Assembly (NCBI RefSeq): GCF_000717175.1 | Contig: NZ_JNYD01000036.1 | Location: 1-55,049, forward strand | Direction: 5' to 3' | DNA length: 55,049 bases | Source of the DNA: Pseudonocardia autotrophica | Lineage (GTDB): Bacteria; Actinomycetota; Actinomycetes; Mycobacteriales; Pseudonocardiaceae | Shown: one piece after another, positions 7,827 through 15,670 of the stretch | How positions within the stretch are numbered: the first letter of the stretch is position 1 | How the letters are laid out: the number at the start of each line of letters is the position of its first letter | Translations under genes and position numbers: made by a program | Notes under the pieces: generated by a model | What the model was told of the DNA's origin: nothing | Seen by the model: only the letters and a program-made list of their open reading frames with translations | The model's database searches: none

Positions 7827-7900
7827 CGTCGCTTCGTGGTGGGAGCGGCGCGTCAGTTCGGGAAACGAGCGGGCCCCGGCCGGATCGGCCGGGGCCCACT
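7827..7900 (+). ncRNA. Candidate iron-repressed small RNA, copy 2
   Basis: It begins with the same 38-nt block (7827-7864) as copy 1, again with the CGTCGC/GCGGCG stem (7827-7832 with 7845-7850). It ends in a perfect 12-bp hairpin, GGGCCCCGGCCG (7871-7882), loop GAT, CGGCCGGGGCCC (7886-7897). Outside the block and promoter the two copies differ, notably in the hairpin. Conservation limited to promoter, 5' block and hairpin position is what a duplicated regulatory RNA would show. Confidence 0.6.
7871..7897. terminator. Perfect 12-bp terminator hairpin
   Basis: Arms GGGCCCCGGCCG and CGGCCGGGGCCC with a 3-base loop. It sits between the sRNA copy 2 (plus) and the GH16 gene (minus, ending at 7939), so it may terminate both. 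Confidence 0.8.
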
Positions 7901-7938
7901 CGCGTCCGGGGTCTACTCGCGTCCGGGGTCCCGGGATT

Positions 7939-8874
7939 TCACAGGTCGTACTGGCGGACCCAGTCGACCTCCATCCGGGACTCGCGGACGTCGCCGCCGT
8001 GCGGGAACCAGTCCAGCTGGATCGTCAGGTGCATCGGGCCCGGCGGCAGCGTGCCGGTGTCCTCGGTGCGCCACCACTCCTCGCCGTCGACGAAGGCCGC
8101 GATGTGGTCCGGCGTCCACTCCACCGCCCAGTTGTGCCACTGCGTGGCGTCGATCTCCACGCTGCCGTGCAGCTGGGAGTTGTCGGAGCCGTAGTGCAGG
8201 AACATGTCGGTGTTCTGCCGGTCGGGATCGGACATCTCCATGAAGTCCACCTCGCCGCCCGACGGCCAGTCCTCGGCGTCGGGCCACAGGAGGAGCAGGG
8301 CGTGGTAGCTGGGGTCGCTCTCCGGGGCCCGGACGCGGCCCTCCCAACGGCCGTACTTCTGGCCGGGGTTCCAGGCCATGCCGCCGGTGGTGCCGTCCGG
8401 TGAGCCGGTGACGATCAGGACGCCGCCCTGCGTCGAGAAGGCGTCGGGGGAGCGGCGGCCGTTGCCGCCGTGGCCCTCGCCGTCGTAGAGGCCCCAGCCG
8501 TCGAGGCCGCCGGTGAAGTCGTCCTCGCGGTTCGGGGTGCCCCAGCCGAGGGTCGTGGCGGCGGTGCGGCCTTCGGCGGTGCGGGTCGGTCCGCCCGTCC
8601 GCGTGGTTCGGCGGGTGAGATCGCCCGTGCTCCCGGCTCGGCGGGTGAGGTCGCGGGTCTCCCGCTCGGTCCGCAGGGAGGTGGCCGGGCGGCGGGGCGG
8701 GGCCGGGATGCGCCGGACCCGCTCGCCCCCGCTGTCCGCGCGTTCGGCGGCGGTCCGGACCACCGGGACGTCGGCCGGCGAGGCGGTCGCGCCCGGCCCG
8801 ACGAACCCGAGCAGCGCGGCCACACCGGTGGCGAGCAGGCGGGCGAGGTGTGCGGTCAGGTCGGTGGGTGGCAC
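7939..8874 (-). CDS. Secreted glycoside hydrolase family 16 protein
   Basis: 311 residues with a signal peptide (hydrophobic ARLLATGVAALLGFVGPGAT, cleavage near TAS-PA), an Arg/Thr-rich linker of about 70 residues, and a GH16 domain. The catalytic ExDxxE motif is seen as GGEVDFMEM, followed by HWHNWAVEWTPDHIAAFVDG-like residues (here QWHNWAVEWTPDHIA) and a C-terminal WVRQYDL. GH16 enzymes cleave beta-1,3/1,4-glucans, agar or similar. GTG start at 8874. It lies 32 bp after the next upstream gene and could be the last gene of the operon beginning at 11696. Confidence 0.9.
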   Translation of the reverse strand: MPPTDLTAHLARLLATGVAALLGFVGPGATASPADVPVVRTAAERADSGGERVRRIPAPPRRPATSLRTERETRDLTRRAGSTGDLTRRTTRTGGPTRTAEGRTAATTLGWGTPNREDDFTGGLDGWGLYDGEGHGGNGRRSPDAFSTQGGVLIVTGSPDGTTGGMAWNPGQKYGRWEGRVRAPESDPSYHALLLLWPDAEDWPSGGEVDFMEMSDPDRQNTDMFLHYGSDNSQLHGSVEIDATQWHNWAVEWTPDHIAAFVDGEEWWRTEDTGTLPPGPMHLTIQLDWFPHGGDVRESRMEVDWVRQYDL

Positions 8875-8906
8875 GGCGTCACTCGTCCTCGAGATTCACG
8901 GGGCGC

Positions 8907-9752
8907 TCACTGGGCGAAGCTGACGTGGACGTGGTCGAAGTGGCCGCCGGTGACGTCGCTCGTGTCGTAGACGCTGCTGGTGTACGGCCGGCCCCAGCCG
9001 CCGTCGTCGGAGACCGAGGGGTCCCAGTAGCGGCCCTGCCAGATCAGGTAGGCGACGGCGAGCGGTCCGGCGTGCTCGCGCAGGTAGTTCGCGAGCGCCC
9101 AGCCCGCGGCGAGGGCGTCGGCGTCGGGGAAGGCGCCGGCGGTGCCGGGGAAGAAGTCGCAGGCCCGGCCCTGCGGGTGGTCGCTGCGCGGGTTCCAGGC
9201 GTGGGCGTCCCAGCAGCCGGCCGAGCGGATCACAGGGCCGCCGAGCGGCCCGAACGCCGCGGCCACCGCCGCGACGCCGTGGCGGGTCGCGCCCGTGACG
9301 CAGCCGTCGCCGCCGGTCGGGTCGGGTGGGGTGCACGCCGTCGTGCCGCCGGTCCAGGCGCCGGGCTGTGCGGTCGGTACGGCCCGCTCGCGGGCGCCGG
9401 ACACGGCGTTGCGCAGGGCGTCCGGGCAGGCGGCCGCGCAGCTCCCGGCCGGTGCGGGGTGCCGGAGCAGCGTCGCGACGCCGGTGCGCAGGGCCGAGCA
9501 GGTGCGCCGCAGCTCGGTGACCGGGGCGGGCTCGTCCGCGGACCGGGCCGCCACCCGCCGGACGACGCCGGCGCGGGCCGGCGCGAGCTCGGGGCACTGC
9601 TCGGCGGTCATGCGCTCGAGGAGCGGCGCGCGGGTGGGGGCAGGGATCACGCGGACCTCACCCGGCTCGGCGGGCTCGGCCGCGGCGTCCCCCGGTGCGG
9701 CCGGCGCCGCGACGGCCGCGGCGAGCGCCGCGGTGAGCAGGAGGCGGAGCAC
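8907..9752 (-). CDS. Secreted protein with ARB-07466-like C-terminal domain
   Basis: 281 residues with an N-terminal signal peptide (LRLLLTAALAAAVAAPAAPG) and a Cys-containing middle (AEQCPELAP, LRRTCSALR, CAAACPDA). The C-terminal domain contains RSAGCWDAHAWNPRSDHPQG, then ACDFFPG and the terminal HFDHVHVS. The HPxGxAxD-like and HxDHxH residues resemble the metal site of M15/VldE-type peptidoglycan-related proteins (ARB-07466-like domain), often found at the end of cell-wall hydrolases. Activity is not established. GTG start four bases after the upstream stop, so co-translated with the ParA-like gene. Confidence 0.72.
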   Translation of the reverse strand: MLRLLLTAALAAAVAAPAAPGDAAAEPAEPGEVRVIPAPTRAPLLERMTAEQCPELAPARAGVVRRVAARSADEPAPVTELRRTCSALRTGVATLLRHPAPAGSCAAACPDALRNAVSGARERAVPTAQPGAWTGGTTACTPPDPTGGDGCVTGATRHGVAAVAAAFGPLGGPVIRSAGCWDAHAWNPRSDHPQGRACDFFPGTAGAFPDADALAAGWALANYLREHAGPLAVAYLIWQGRYWDPSVSDDGGWGRPYTSSVYDTSDVTGGHFDHVHVSFAQ

Positions 9753-9756
9753 GGGA

Positions 9757-10767
9757 TCACGCCCGCCCGCCGACGTCGAGCGGGTCGCCGACGTCGAGGA
9801 TCCGGATCCCGCGGACGGGGCGGAGGTCGGGGTGGGTGAGGGTTGGCCCCGGTGTCGGGTGGGTGGTCGTGATCGGCGCCGGCGGGGCGGGGGGCGTCGT
9901 CGGCGACGGTGTCGTCGGGTGGTGCGGAGCGGGATCGAGCACGTTGGCCGGGGCGGACGACTCGCTCATGGGGACGTGCGGGGTGGGATCGAAGCCGCTG
10001 GCCCGGGCGGGTGTGGTGGTGCTCGAAACGTCGGTGGGGGCGGCGTTCAGGGCTGCGACCGGCTCCCGCTGAGGGCGGGGGACGGCGACCGAGGTGAGGG
10101 GGCCGTCGGCGCCGACCGGGACGAAGGCGCGGTACGAGGTGAAGCCGGCCTCGGGAGTGTGCCGCGGCTCCGGCGGCGGTGAGGTCGTGACCGGCATCGG
10201 CTCATTCCGGAGGATGGTCGCAGTCGGCGGTGTCGTGATCGGCGGTGCTGTAGGCGTCGGCTCCCGCCGGGGTGCGGCGGCGGGCGGGGTGGTGGGCGGT
10301 CGAGGCGTCGGGGCGGGGCGGCCGAGGCGGCCCGAGTCCGCGACGGCACGCGCCAGCCGCGTGACGGCGTCGAGGTAGGGCCGCAGCGCCCGCGGGAGCC
10401 GGTCACGCGGCGTCCCGAGCAGGCCCGCCGCCTCGCGGTACGGGTCGACGATCCCGCGCCAGCGCCCGACGTGCGGCACCAGCACCACCGCTGCCCAGCC
10501 CGGGCCGAGCTCGTCGAGCCGCTCGGGGTGCCGCCGTTCGGCGCCGTCGACGGTCACGGCGAGCACCGGCGGCACCGCCGTCGGGTCGAAGAGATCCGCG
10601 ATCCGTGCCGCGCGGTCCAGCGACTCGGCGCTGCTGCGGCAGACCACGATGTCGGCCTCGATGCCCGCGCCGGTTCCGCCGTCCTGTCCGTGCAGGGCGA
10701 GGGCGAGCGTGGTGGTGCCGACGCCGCCGGACACGCCGGCGACGGACGGTGGGCGGAAGCCGGTCAT
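9757..10767 (-). CDS. ParA/TadZ-like P-loop protein with Pro/Thr-rich tail
   Basis: 336 residues. The N-terminus contains GVSGGVGTTTLALALHG, a deviant Walker A of the ParA/MinD/TadZ type in which the usual lysines are absent. A Rossmann-like stretch to about residue 140 ends in WAAVVLVPHVGRWRGIVDPY. The last 180 residues are a low-complexity Pro/Thr tail with a short ordered end, GIRILDVGDPLDVGG. ATP binding is doubtful. The ATG overlaps the upstream stop by four bases (ATGA). Proteins of this kind accompany partition, pilus or secretion systems; no such partner genes are present here. Confidence 0.6.
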   Translation of the reverse strand: MTGFRPPSVAGVSGGVGTTTLALALHGQDGGTGAGIEADIVVCRSSAESLDRAARIADLFDPTAVPPVLAVTVDGAERRHPERLDELGPGWAAVVLVPHVGRWRGIVDPYREAAGLLGTPRDRLPRALRPYLDAVTRLARAVADSGRLGRPAPTPRPPTTPPAAAPRREPTPTAPPITTPPTATILRNEPMPVTTSPPPEPRHTPEAGFTSYRAFVPVGADGPLTSVAVPRPQREPVAALNAAPTDVSSTTTPARASGFDPTPHVPMSESSAPANVLDPAPHHPTTPSPTTPPAPPAPITTTHPTPGPTLTHPDLRPVRGIRILDVGDPLDVGGRA

Positions 10768-11696
10768 CGGATCTCCAGGGGAGCGTCGTCGTCGAGGTCG
10801 GTGTCGAGGCCGGCGGAGTCGGCGGGGACGGTCACGGACCGGTCGGCAGGCTCGTCGAGCTCCTCCTCGGCGTCGACGACGAGCCGGTCGGCCTCCACCC
10901 GCACGGCCACGCCGATCCGCACCCACCGGCCGGGCAGGCCGCGCCAGCCGCGCGCGGCCGGAGCGGGTGCGGCGGCGGGGACGGCGGGCCCGTCGTCGAG
11001 GTCGTCCGCGGGACCCGGCCGCCCGCCCGGCACCCGGCGGTACGGGGTGACGCGCACCCGGACGTCGACGAGCACGCGGCCCTCGCCGTCGGGCCGGACG
11101 AGCCCGGGCAGGGCGAAGTCGGCGCGCTGCCGCCCGTGCCCGGACCAGCCGAGGTGCACCGGTCTGCGGTCGGCCAGGTAGTCGCCGAGCACGCGGGCAC
11201 GGCGGTCGGGGTCGTCCTCGTCCCAGGAGAGGTAGTCGGCGGCGAAGGCGGCGGCGAGCGCCGCCGCCTCCGCCGGGTGGGGAACGGGATCGGTGGGCGC
11301 GCTGACAGTGCATCCGGGCGCGGACCCGACGGGAGAGGGAAGTGGGTCCGGTGGTGCGGCCGGGTAGGCGGTCCCGGTGGGATCGCCCCACTGACGGATC
11401 CGCTCGTCGCGGAACGGGTCGGGCGTCGGCTGCCGGTCCGCCTGGGCGACGGACCACGCCGCAGCGACGGCGGCCGAGCCGGAGTCGGGCCAGGCCCGGT
11501 GCCCGTCCGGTTCGGGGGCGGCCGTGATCGGCGGGAAGCCGTGCGGGTCGGTCGGGGGATCGTCGGGCTCCCGATCCCGTGGCGGACCGAGCAGGTCCTC
11601 CGCGCGCCGGGAGAGCCGGGCGTGGCTCGTCGCGCTCCCGGGGACGATCTCCCGCGGCACCCCGGCCGGGCGGCCGAACATCCGGAAGGCGGCCAC
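10764..11696 (-). CDS. Hypothetical protein, first gene of the ParA-like operon
   Basis: 310 residues: an N-terminal 110-residue disordered Pro/Asp-rich part, then a folded half with ALAAAFAADYLSWDEDDPDR, ADFALPGLV and RVLVDVRVRVTPYRR, and an acidic C-terminus. The helix followed by repeated VxVxVxV strands faintly recalls TcpC-type conjugation proteins, but I would not assign it. GTG start at 11696 with a good GGGAGG seven bases upstream. The octamer array lies immediately upstream of this operon. Confidence 0.6.
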   Translation of the reverse strand: MAAFRMFGRPAGVPREIVPGSATSHARLSRRAEDLLGPPRDREPDDPPTDPHGFPPITAAPEPDGHRAWPDSGSAAVAAAWSVAQADRQPTPDPFRDERIRQWGDPTGTAYPAAPPDPLPSPVGSAPGCTVSAPTDPVPHPAEAAALAAAFAADYLSWDEDDPDRRARVLGDYLADRRPVHLGWSGHGRQRADFALPGLVRPDGEGRVLVDVRVRVTPYRRVPGGRPGPADDLDDGPAVPAAAPAPAARGWRGLPGRWVRIGVAVRVEADRLVVDAEEELDEPADRSVTVPADSAGLDTDLDDDAPLEIR

Positions 11697-11919
11697 GTCA
11701 CCGCCTCCCGGACATGCGGAACTGGGACATCGCTCCCTCTCGTGGGCACGCGCTCCCGCCCGCGGAGGGCCGCGGGTGCAGCGAGCGGAGGACCGGTGGC
11801 GCCGGATCCCGGCGGCCGGTGGGACGAGAGGAACCCTAGGAACGCGGGCGCCGCGGCGAGGCGGAACGGATCAGGAGTTCACGATCGGGAACGACCACCC
11901 CTGACCGGATCGGCTGGAG

Positions 11920-12233
11920 CTCCCGACTCGCGGTGCCGGAACTCCCGACTCGCGGTGCCGGAACTCCCGACTCGCGGTGCCGGAACTCCCGACTCGCGGT
12001 GTCAGAGCTCCCGACTCGCGGGTGCTCACAGCGCGACTCGCGGGAGGGCAGGGGCGACTCGCAGGTGCTCACACCCCGACTCGCGGGCATGGTGCGCGAG
12101 TCGAGGTGTCGCTCCCGCGAGTCGGGCTGTGCAGCACCGCGAGTCGGGAGATCCGGGCCCGCGAGTCGGGAGATCCGGGCCCGCGAGTCGCGAGATCCGG
12201 GCTCGTGAGTCGGGGTGTCGCCTCCGGCGAGTC
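11920..12233. repeat. Phased octamer array, 8 direct then 7 inverted copies
   Basis: GACTCGCG-like octamers start at 11925, 11947, 11969, 11991, 12013, 12035, 12056 and 12078. The reverse complement CGCGAGTC starts at 12095, 12116, 12138, 12160, 12182, 12204 and 12226. Steps are 22 bp, with two of 21 bp. Only three copies (12056, 12204, 12226) deviate, by one base each. The first three intervening spacers are identical, the later ones diverge strongly. The array lies 224 bp upstream of the GTG of the ParA-like operon and 14 bp from the end of the GCS2 gene. Coding frames across it are repeat artefacts. Confidence 0.92.
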
Positions 12234-12246
12234 GCGGTCGGCGCGG

Positions 12247-13755
12247 TCAGGCGGGGAGGGCCCAGGTGTGGACGGGCTCGTTGGCCTCCGAGGCCTCGAG
12301 GTAGCGCTCCAGCATCCCGGTCAGCGCACCCTGCCGGCTGCTGCCGCGGGCCTCCAGGGCGGCGACCGTGTCGAGCTGCCAGGTGGCGCCGGTCCGGCCC
12401 GTCACGCACCGCCGCTCGATGACCGTCAGGTACCGGTCGCGCACCGCCGCGCTGACCCCCCACCGGGCCAGCCCCTCGTGGGCGAGGGGGAGGAGCTTGC
12501 GGAGGGCGAGCTCGTCGGGCTTGATCCACCCGGTCCCCGGCCAGTAGAGCGGCGCCTCCATGCCGTGCCGCGCGGCCGTGGTGAAGTTCTCCTCGGCCGC
12601 CTCGAACGACATCGACTGCCACAGCGGCTGGTCGGACTCCACGAGCACCCGCAGCAGCCCGTAGAAGAACAGCGCGTTGGCCACCATGTCGACGGCGGTC
12701 GGCCCGGCCGGCAGCACGCGGTTCTCCAGCCGGATGTGCGGCTGGCCGTCGGCGACGTCGTAGACCGGCCGGTTCCACCGCCAGACCGTGCCGTTGTGGA
12801 GCTTGAGCTCGTCGAGGTCCGGCACGCCGCCGTTGCGCAGCGTGGTCATCGGGTCGGAGTCGCCCGGGAACGGGACGATGCCCGGGAAGTACCGCGCGTT
12901 CTCCGCGAACAGGTCGAGCACCGACGAGATCCAGCGCTCGCCGAACCACACCCGGGGCCGGACGCCCTGGTTGCGCAGCTCGACCGTCCGGACGTCGCAG
13001 GCCTGCGTGAACAGCGGGATCCGCGTCTCGGCCCACAGTCGCGAGCCCAGCAGGAACGGCGAGTTCGCGCCCAGCCCGAGCTGGACGCCCGCGAGGCACT
13101 GCGCCGCGTTCCAGTACGCCGGGAACGAGCTCGGCGAGACCTGCAGGTGCAGCTGCATCGACGTGCAGGCCGCCTCCGGGACGATCGTCTCGAAGTCCTC
13201 GGTGAACCGCTCCGGCGCGACGGCGTGCAGCCCGCCCGGGTCGCCGCCCGAGATGTCGACGTGGATCGGCTCGCCCCGCGCCGCCAGCATCTGGTCGTTG
13301 AGGACGGCGTAGCGGTCGTCGGCCGAGATCGACTCGGCGACGAGGTGCCGGCGCTCCAGCGTCGGCAGGATCCCGATCATCGCCAGCTGGGACCTGCAGT
13401 CCCGCGCCTTGGCCCGGGCGACGGCGAGCTCGTCGAGCAGCTCGTGCTCGAGGTGCCGCCACTGGTCGCCGGGAAGGGGGCGGGGCGGGAGGTTCAGCTC
13501 GATGTTCCAGCGGCCCAGCTCCGTCTGGAACTCGGTGCCGCCGATGGCCTCGAGGACGTCCCTGCCGGTCATGGACGGGCTCAGTGAGCCGTCGACCAGG
13601 TTCAGCTCGACCTCGATACCGGTCATCGGGTCGTCCTCGGCGAACGGGTGCTCCCGCAGCATCGTCGTCAACGCCTCGAGGCAACGCTGCACCTTGGCTC
13701 GATACCGCTGGCGTTCCCGCCGACTGAACCGGGTCCGGTCGACGTCCTGGCCCAT
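12247..13755 (-). CDS. Glutamate-cysteine ligase family 2 (GCS2) protein
   Basis: 502 residues. GCS2/YbdK-type carboxylate-amine ligase, with GIEVELNLVD near residue 50 (metal-binding Glu residues), TELGRWNIELNLPPR, SISADDRYAVLNDQM, HLQVSPSSFPAYWNAAQCLAG, GANSPFLLGSRLWAETRIPL and RLENRVLPAGPTAVDMVANA. Members ligate Glu to an amine such as Cys; the substrate of this actinobacterial branch is not certain, and mycothiol rather than glutathione is the usual thiol here. The frame stays open far upstream, but the ATG at 13755 fits the family N-terminus (FSRRERQRYRAKVQRCLEAL). Confidence 0.85.
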   Translation of the reverse strand: MGQDVDRTRFSRRERQRYRAKVQRCLEALTTMLREHPFAEDDPMTGIEVELNLVDGSLSPSMTGRDVLEAIGGTEFQTELGRWNIELNLPPRPLPGDQWRHLEHELLDELAVARAKARDCRSQLAMIGILPTLERRHLVAESISADDRYAVLNDQMLAARGEPIHVDISGGDPGGLHAVAPERFTEDFETIVPEAACTSMQLHLQVSPSSFPAYWNAAQCLAGVQLGLGANSPFLLGSRLWAETRIPLFTQACDVRTVELRNQGVRPRVWFGERWISSVLDLFAENARYFPGIVPFPGDSDPMTTLRNGGVPDLDELKLHNGTVWRWNRPVYDVADGQPHIRLENRVLPAGPTAVDMVANALFFYGLLRVLVESDQPLWQSMSFEAAEENFTTAARHGMEAPLYWPGTGWIKPDELALRKLLPLAHEGLARWGVSAAVRDRYLTVIERRCVTGRTGATWQLDTVAALEARGSSRQGALTGMLERYLEASEANEPVHTWALPA

Positions 13756-13890
13756 GCTCTCCCGATGCCTCCTAGCTGCCGGTCCGCCCGCGGCGGCTCT
13801 CCACCGTGTCACATCACCGGAAGCGGCGGTACCGGCTGACCGGGCGACCTCGTGCGACGAACGGCAGGCCACCTGGGATGATCGGTCGCC

Positions 13891-14703
13891 GTGGCCATCA
13901 TCACCGCGATCGGCGACCCCACCGACCCCCGGCTCGACGACTACCGCGACCTGACCACCGCCGACCGCCGCCCCGACCGCCCCGGCGGCCGCGGGCTCGT
14001 GATCGCCGAGGGCGTGGTCGTCGTCCGACGTCTGATCGAGTCCCCCTATCCCGTCCGCTCCCTGCTCGGGGTACCCCGTCGGATCGAGGAGCTCACCGCC
14101 GATCTCGCACATCTCGACGTCCCCGCCTACGCCGCGGACGCCGACACCATGGCCACCACCGTCGGCTTCCACCTGAACCGCGGGGTGCTCGCCGTCGCCG
14201 ACCGCGCCGCGCCGGTCGACGCCCACGAGCTGGCCCGGACGGCCCGCGTCCTGGCCGTGTGCGAGGGCGTCAACGACCACGAGAACCTCGGCTCGCTGTT
14301 CCGCAACGCCGCCGCCCTCGGCGTCGACGGAATCCTGCTCGGCCCGCGCTGCGCCGACCCGCTCTACCGCCGCTCGGTGCGGGTGTCGATGGGCCACGTG
14401 CTGCGGGTGCCGTTCGCGCCCCTGCCCGGTCCGTGGCCGGAGTCTCTGGACCTGCTGCGCGAGGCCGGTATGCGGGTCGCAGCCCTGACGCCGGCGCCCG
14501 ACGCCCTGCCCATCTCGGCGGCCGGTCTGGCGGGGGAGCGGGTGGCGTTGCTGCTGGGCGCCGAGGGACCCGGCCTGACGCCGGAGGCCCTGGCCGCGGC
14601 CGACGTCCGGGTGCGGATCCCGATGGCCACGGGCGTCGACTCTCTCAATGTCGCAACGGCTGCCGCGGTGGCCTTCCATGCGGTGGGGGCGTCCGTAGGC
14701 TGA
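13891..14703 (+). CDS. TrmH-family (SpoU) RNA methyltransferase
   Basis: 270 residues. An N-terminal L30e-like substrate-binding part (about 1-110) is followed by the SPOUT knot: motif 1 NDHENLGSLFRNAAALGVDG, motif 2 LLLGAEGPGL and motif 3 IPMATGVDSLNVATAAAVAF. It methylates tRNA or rRNA 2'-O-ribose with SAM; the exact nucleotide is unknown. GTG start. It is followed by the DUF2537 gene 5 bp downstream, the same order as Rv0881-Rv0882 of M. tuberculosis. Confidence 0.93.
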   Translation: MAIITAIGDPTDPRLDDYRDLTTADRRPDRPGGRGLVIAEGVVVVRRLIESPYPVRSLLGVPRRIEELTADLAHLDVPAYAADADTMATTVGFHLNRGVLAVADRAAPVDAHELARTARVLAVCEGVNDHENLGSLFRNAAALGVDGILLGPRCADPLYRRSVRVSMGHVLRVPFAPLPGPWPESLDLLREAGMRVAALTPAPDALPISAAGLAGERVALLLGAEGPGLTPEALAAADVRVRIPMATGVDSLNVATAAAVAFHAVGASVG

Positions 14704-14708
14704 GAAGT

Positions 14709-15269
14709 GTGCACCTCGCTGCGGGGGGTCAGGTGGTGCTCGGTGAGAAGCGGCCGGGCGATGCCGTGCTGCCTCCGGACCTCACCGCCGACCTCCGCCA
14801 GTGGGGCGCGGTCGCGGCGAGCATCCGCGGGATCGAGGTGCGGCCCGAGCAGCAGGACATCGTCAGCCGGCGCGGGCGGCAGCTCGCCGGACGGGTGTCC
14901 GACGTCCTGGGTCGACCGGTCGAGTACGTCGACCCGCTGACCGGGGGCGTCGACCTGGTGCACGGCCGCACCACCGAACCGATCCCCCTGGTGCCGCCGC
15001 ACCCCGAGGAACCGACGCCGTGGGCGACCGGGCTCGTGGTCGCGGCGTTCTTCGCGGTGCTCGCGGCGATCGGCGACATCACGCTCAGCCGGGCCTTCGG
15101 CGAGGCGTTCGGGCTGCTCTGGATCCCGGCGAACGTGCTGGTCGTCGGTGGTCTCGCACCCTCGCTCTGGCTGATCCGCCGGCTGCCCTTCTGGCGTTGG
15201 ATCGGGCTCGGCACCGCCGTGGGGCTCGGGGTGGCGTGGGTGGTGCTGCTGCTCGGCCAGTTCCTCTGA
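14709..15269 (+). CDS. DUF2537-family membrane protein
   Basis: 186 residues. The first 110 form a soluble domain (LPPDLTADLRQWGAVAASIR, RRGRQLAGRVSDVLGRPVEY), then three membrane helices (about 102-125, 133-153, 162-184). GTG at 14709 is chosen because it begins VHLAAGGQVVLGEK, a compact N-terminus just after the TrmH stop. Position between trmH and sepH matches Rv0882, a DUF2537 protein. Function unknown. Confidence 0.72.
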   Translation: MHLAAGGQVVLGEKRPGDAVLPPDLTADLRQWGAVAASIRGIEVRPEQQDIVSRRGRQLAGRVSDVLGRPVEYVDPLTGGVDLVHGRTTEPIPLVPPHPEEPTPWATGLVVAAFFAVLAAIGDITLSRAFGEAFGLLWIPANVLVVGGLAPSLWLIRRLPFWRWIGLGTAVGLGVAWVVLLLGQFL

Positions 15270-15670
15270 GTCGGAGCGATCGACGTCGGGGGCCCGCCGG
15301 GTGCGGCTCGCGGGCTCGCCGGCCTCGCGGCGGCGGTTCGCGGGTGGCGCGGCCGGGCAGGGCGGTTCGCACATCCGCTCGCGGCGTGGCACACCACTTG
15401 TGGGGCGCTCGCACACCTGCGGATGGTGTCGTACAGGTCGTCGACCGGGTGTGCGGCGCATGACCGGGTGTGCCGGCCGGCAGCGGATGCTGCAGAAGAC
15501 GGCCGCCGCTGGGCGGGGCACCTCAGCTCGGAGGTTGACGCTGCGACAGTTCGCCTCGGCGATCTTCCGGCACACCAGAAGCGGCGTCCCGCACCCGGTC
15601 GACGACCTGTGCGGCGCCCTCCGCGGGTGCGCGAGGGCGCCTCAGCGGGTGTGCCGCCGGCAGAGCGAAC
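15270..15670. repeat. Intergenic region with periodic GCACACC motifs
   Basis: The gap between the convergent DUF2537 and sepH genes holds no gene. GCACACC occurs at 15389, 15411 and 15570, a variant at 15369, and GGTGTGC at 15448, 15467 and 15648. Steps between neighbouring copies are about 19-22 bp. ACAGGTCGTCGACCGGGTG at 15433-15451 recurs as its exact complement at 15592-15610. The layout recalls the octamer array at 11920-12233 but is much more degraded. Confidence 0.6.

Noticed and set aside
7836..7930. Short peptide gene starting in the conserved sRNA block (GTG GTG GGA...)
   Set aside because: The frame exists in both copies but reads through the terminator hairpins and diverges at once after the block; there is no ribosome site.
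11933..12208. Repeat protein encoded by the octamer array
   Set aside because: The peptide repeats arise only from the DNA repeat, change when the octamer orientation switches, and have no ribosome site.
11920..12233. CRISPR array
   Set aside because: The conserved unit is 8 bp and spacers are about 14 bp, the orientation inverts, and no cas gene is present.
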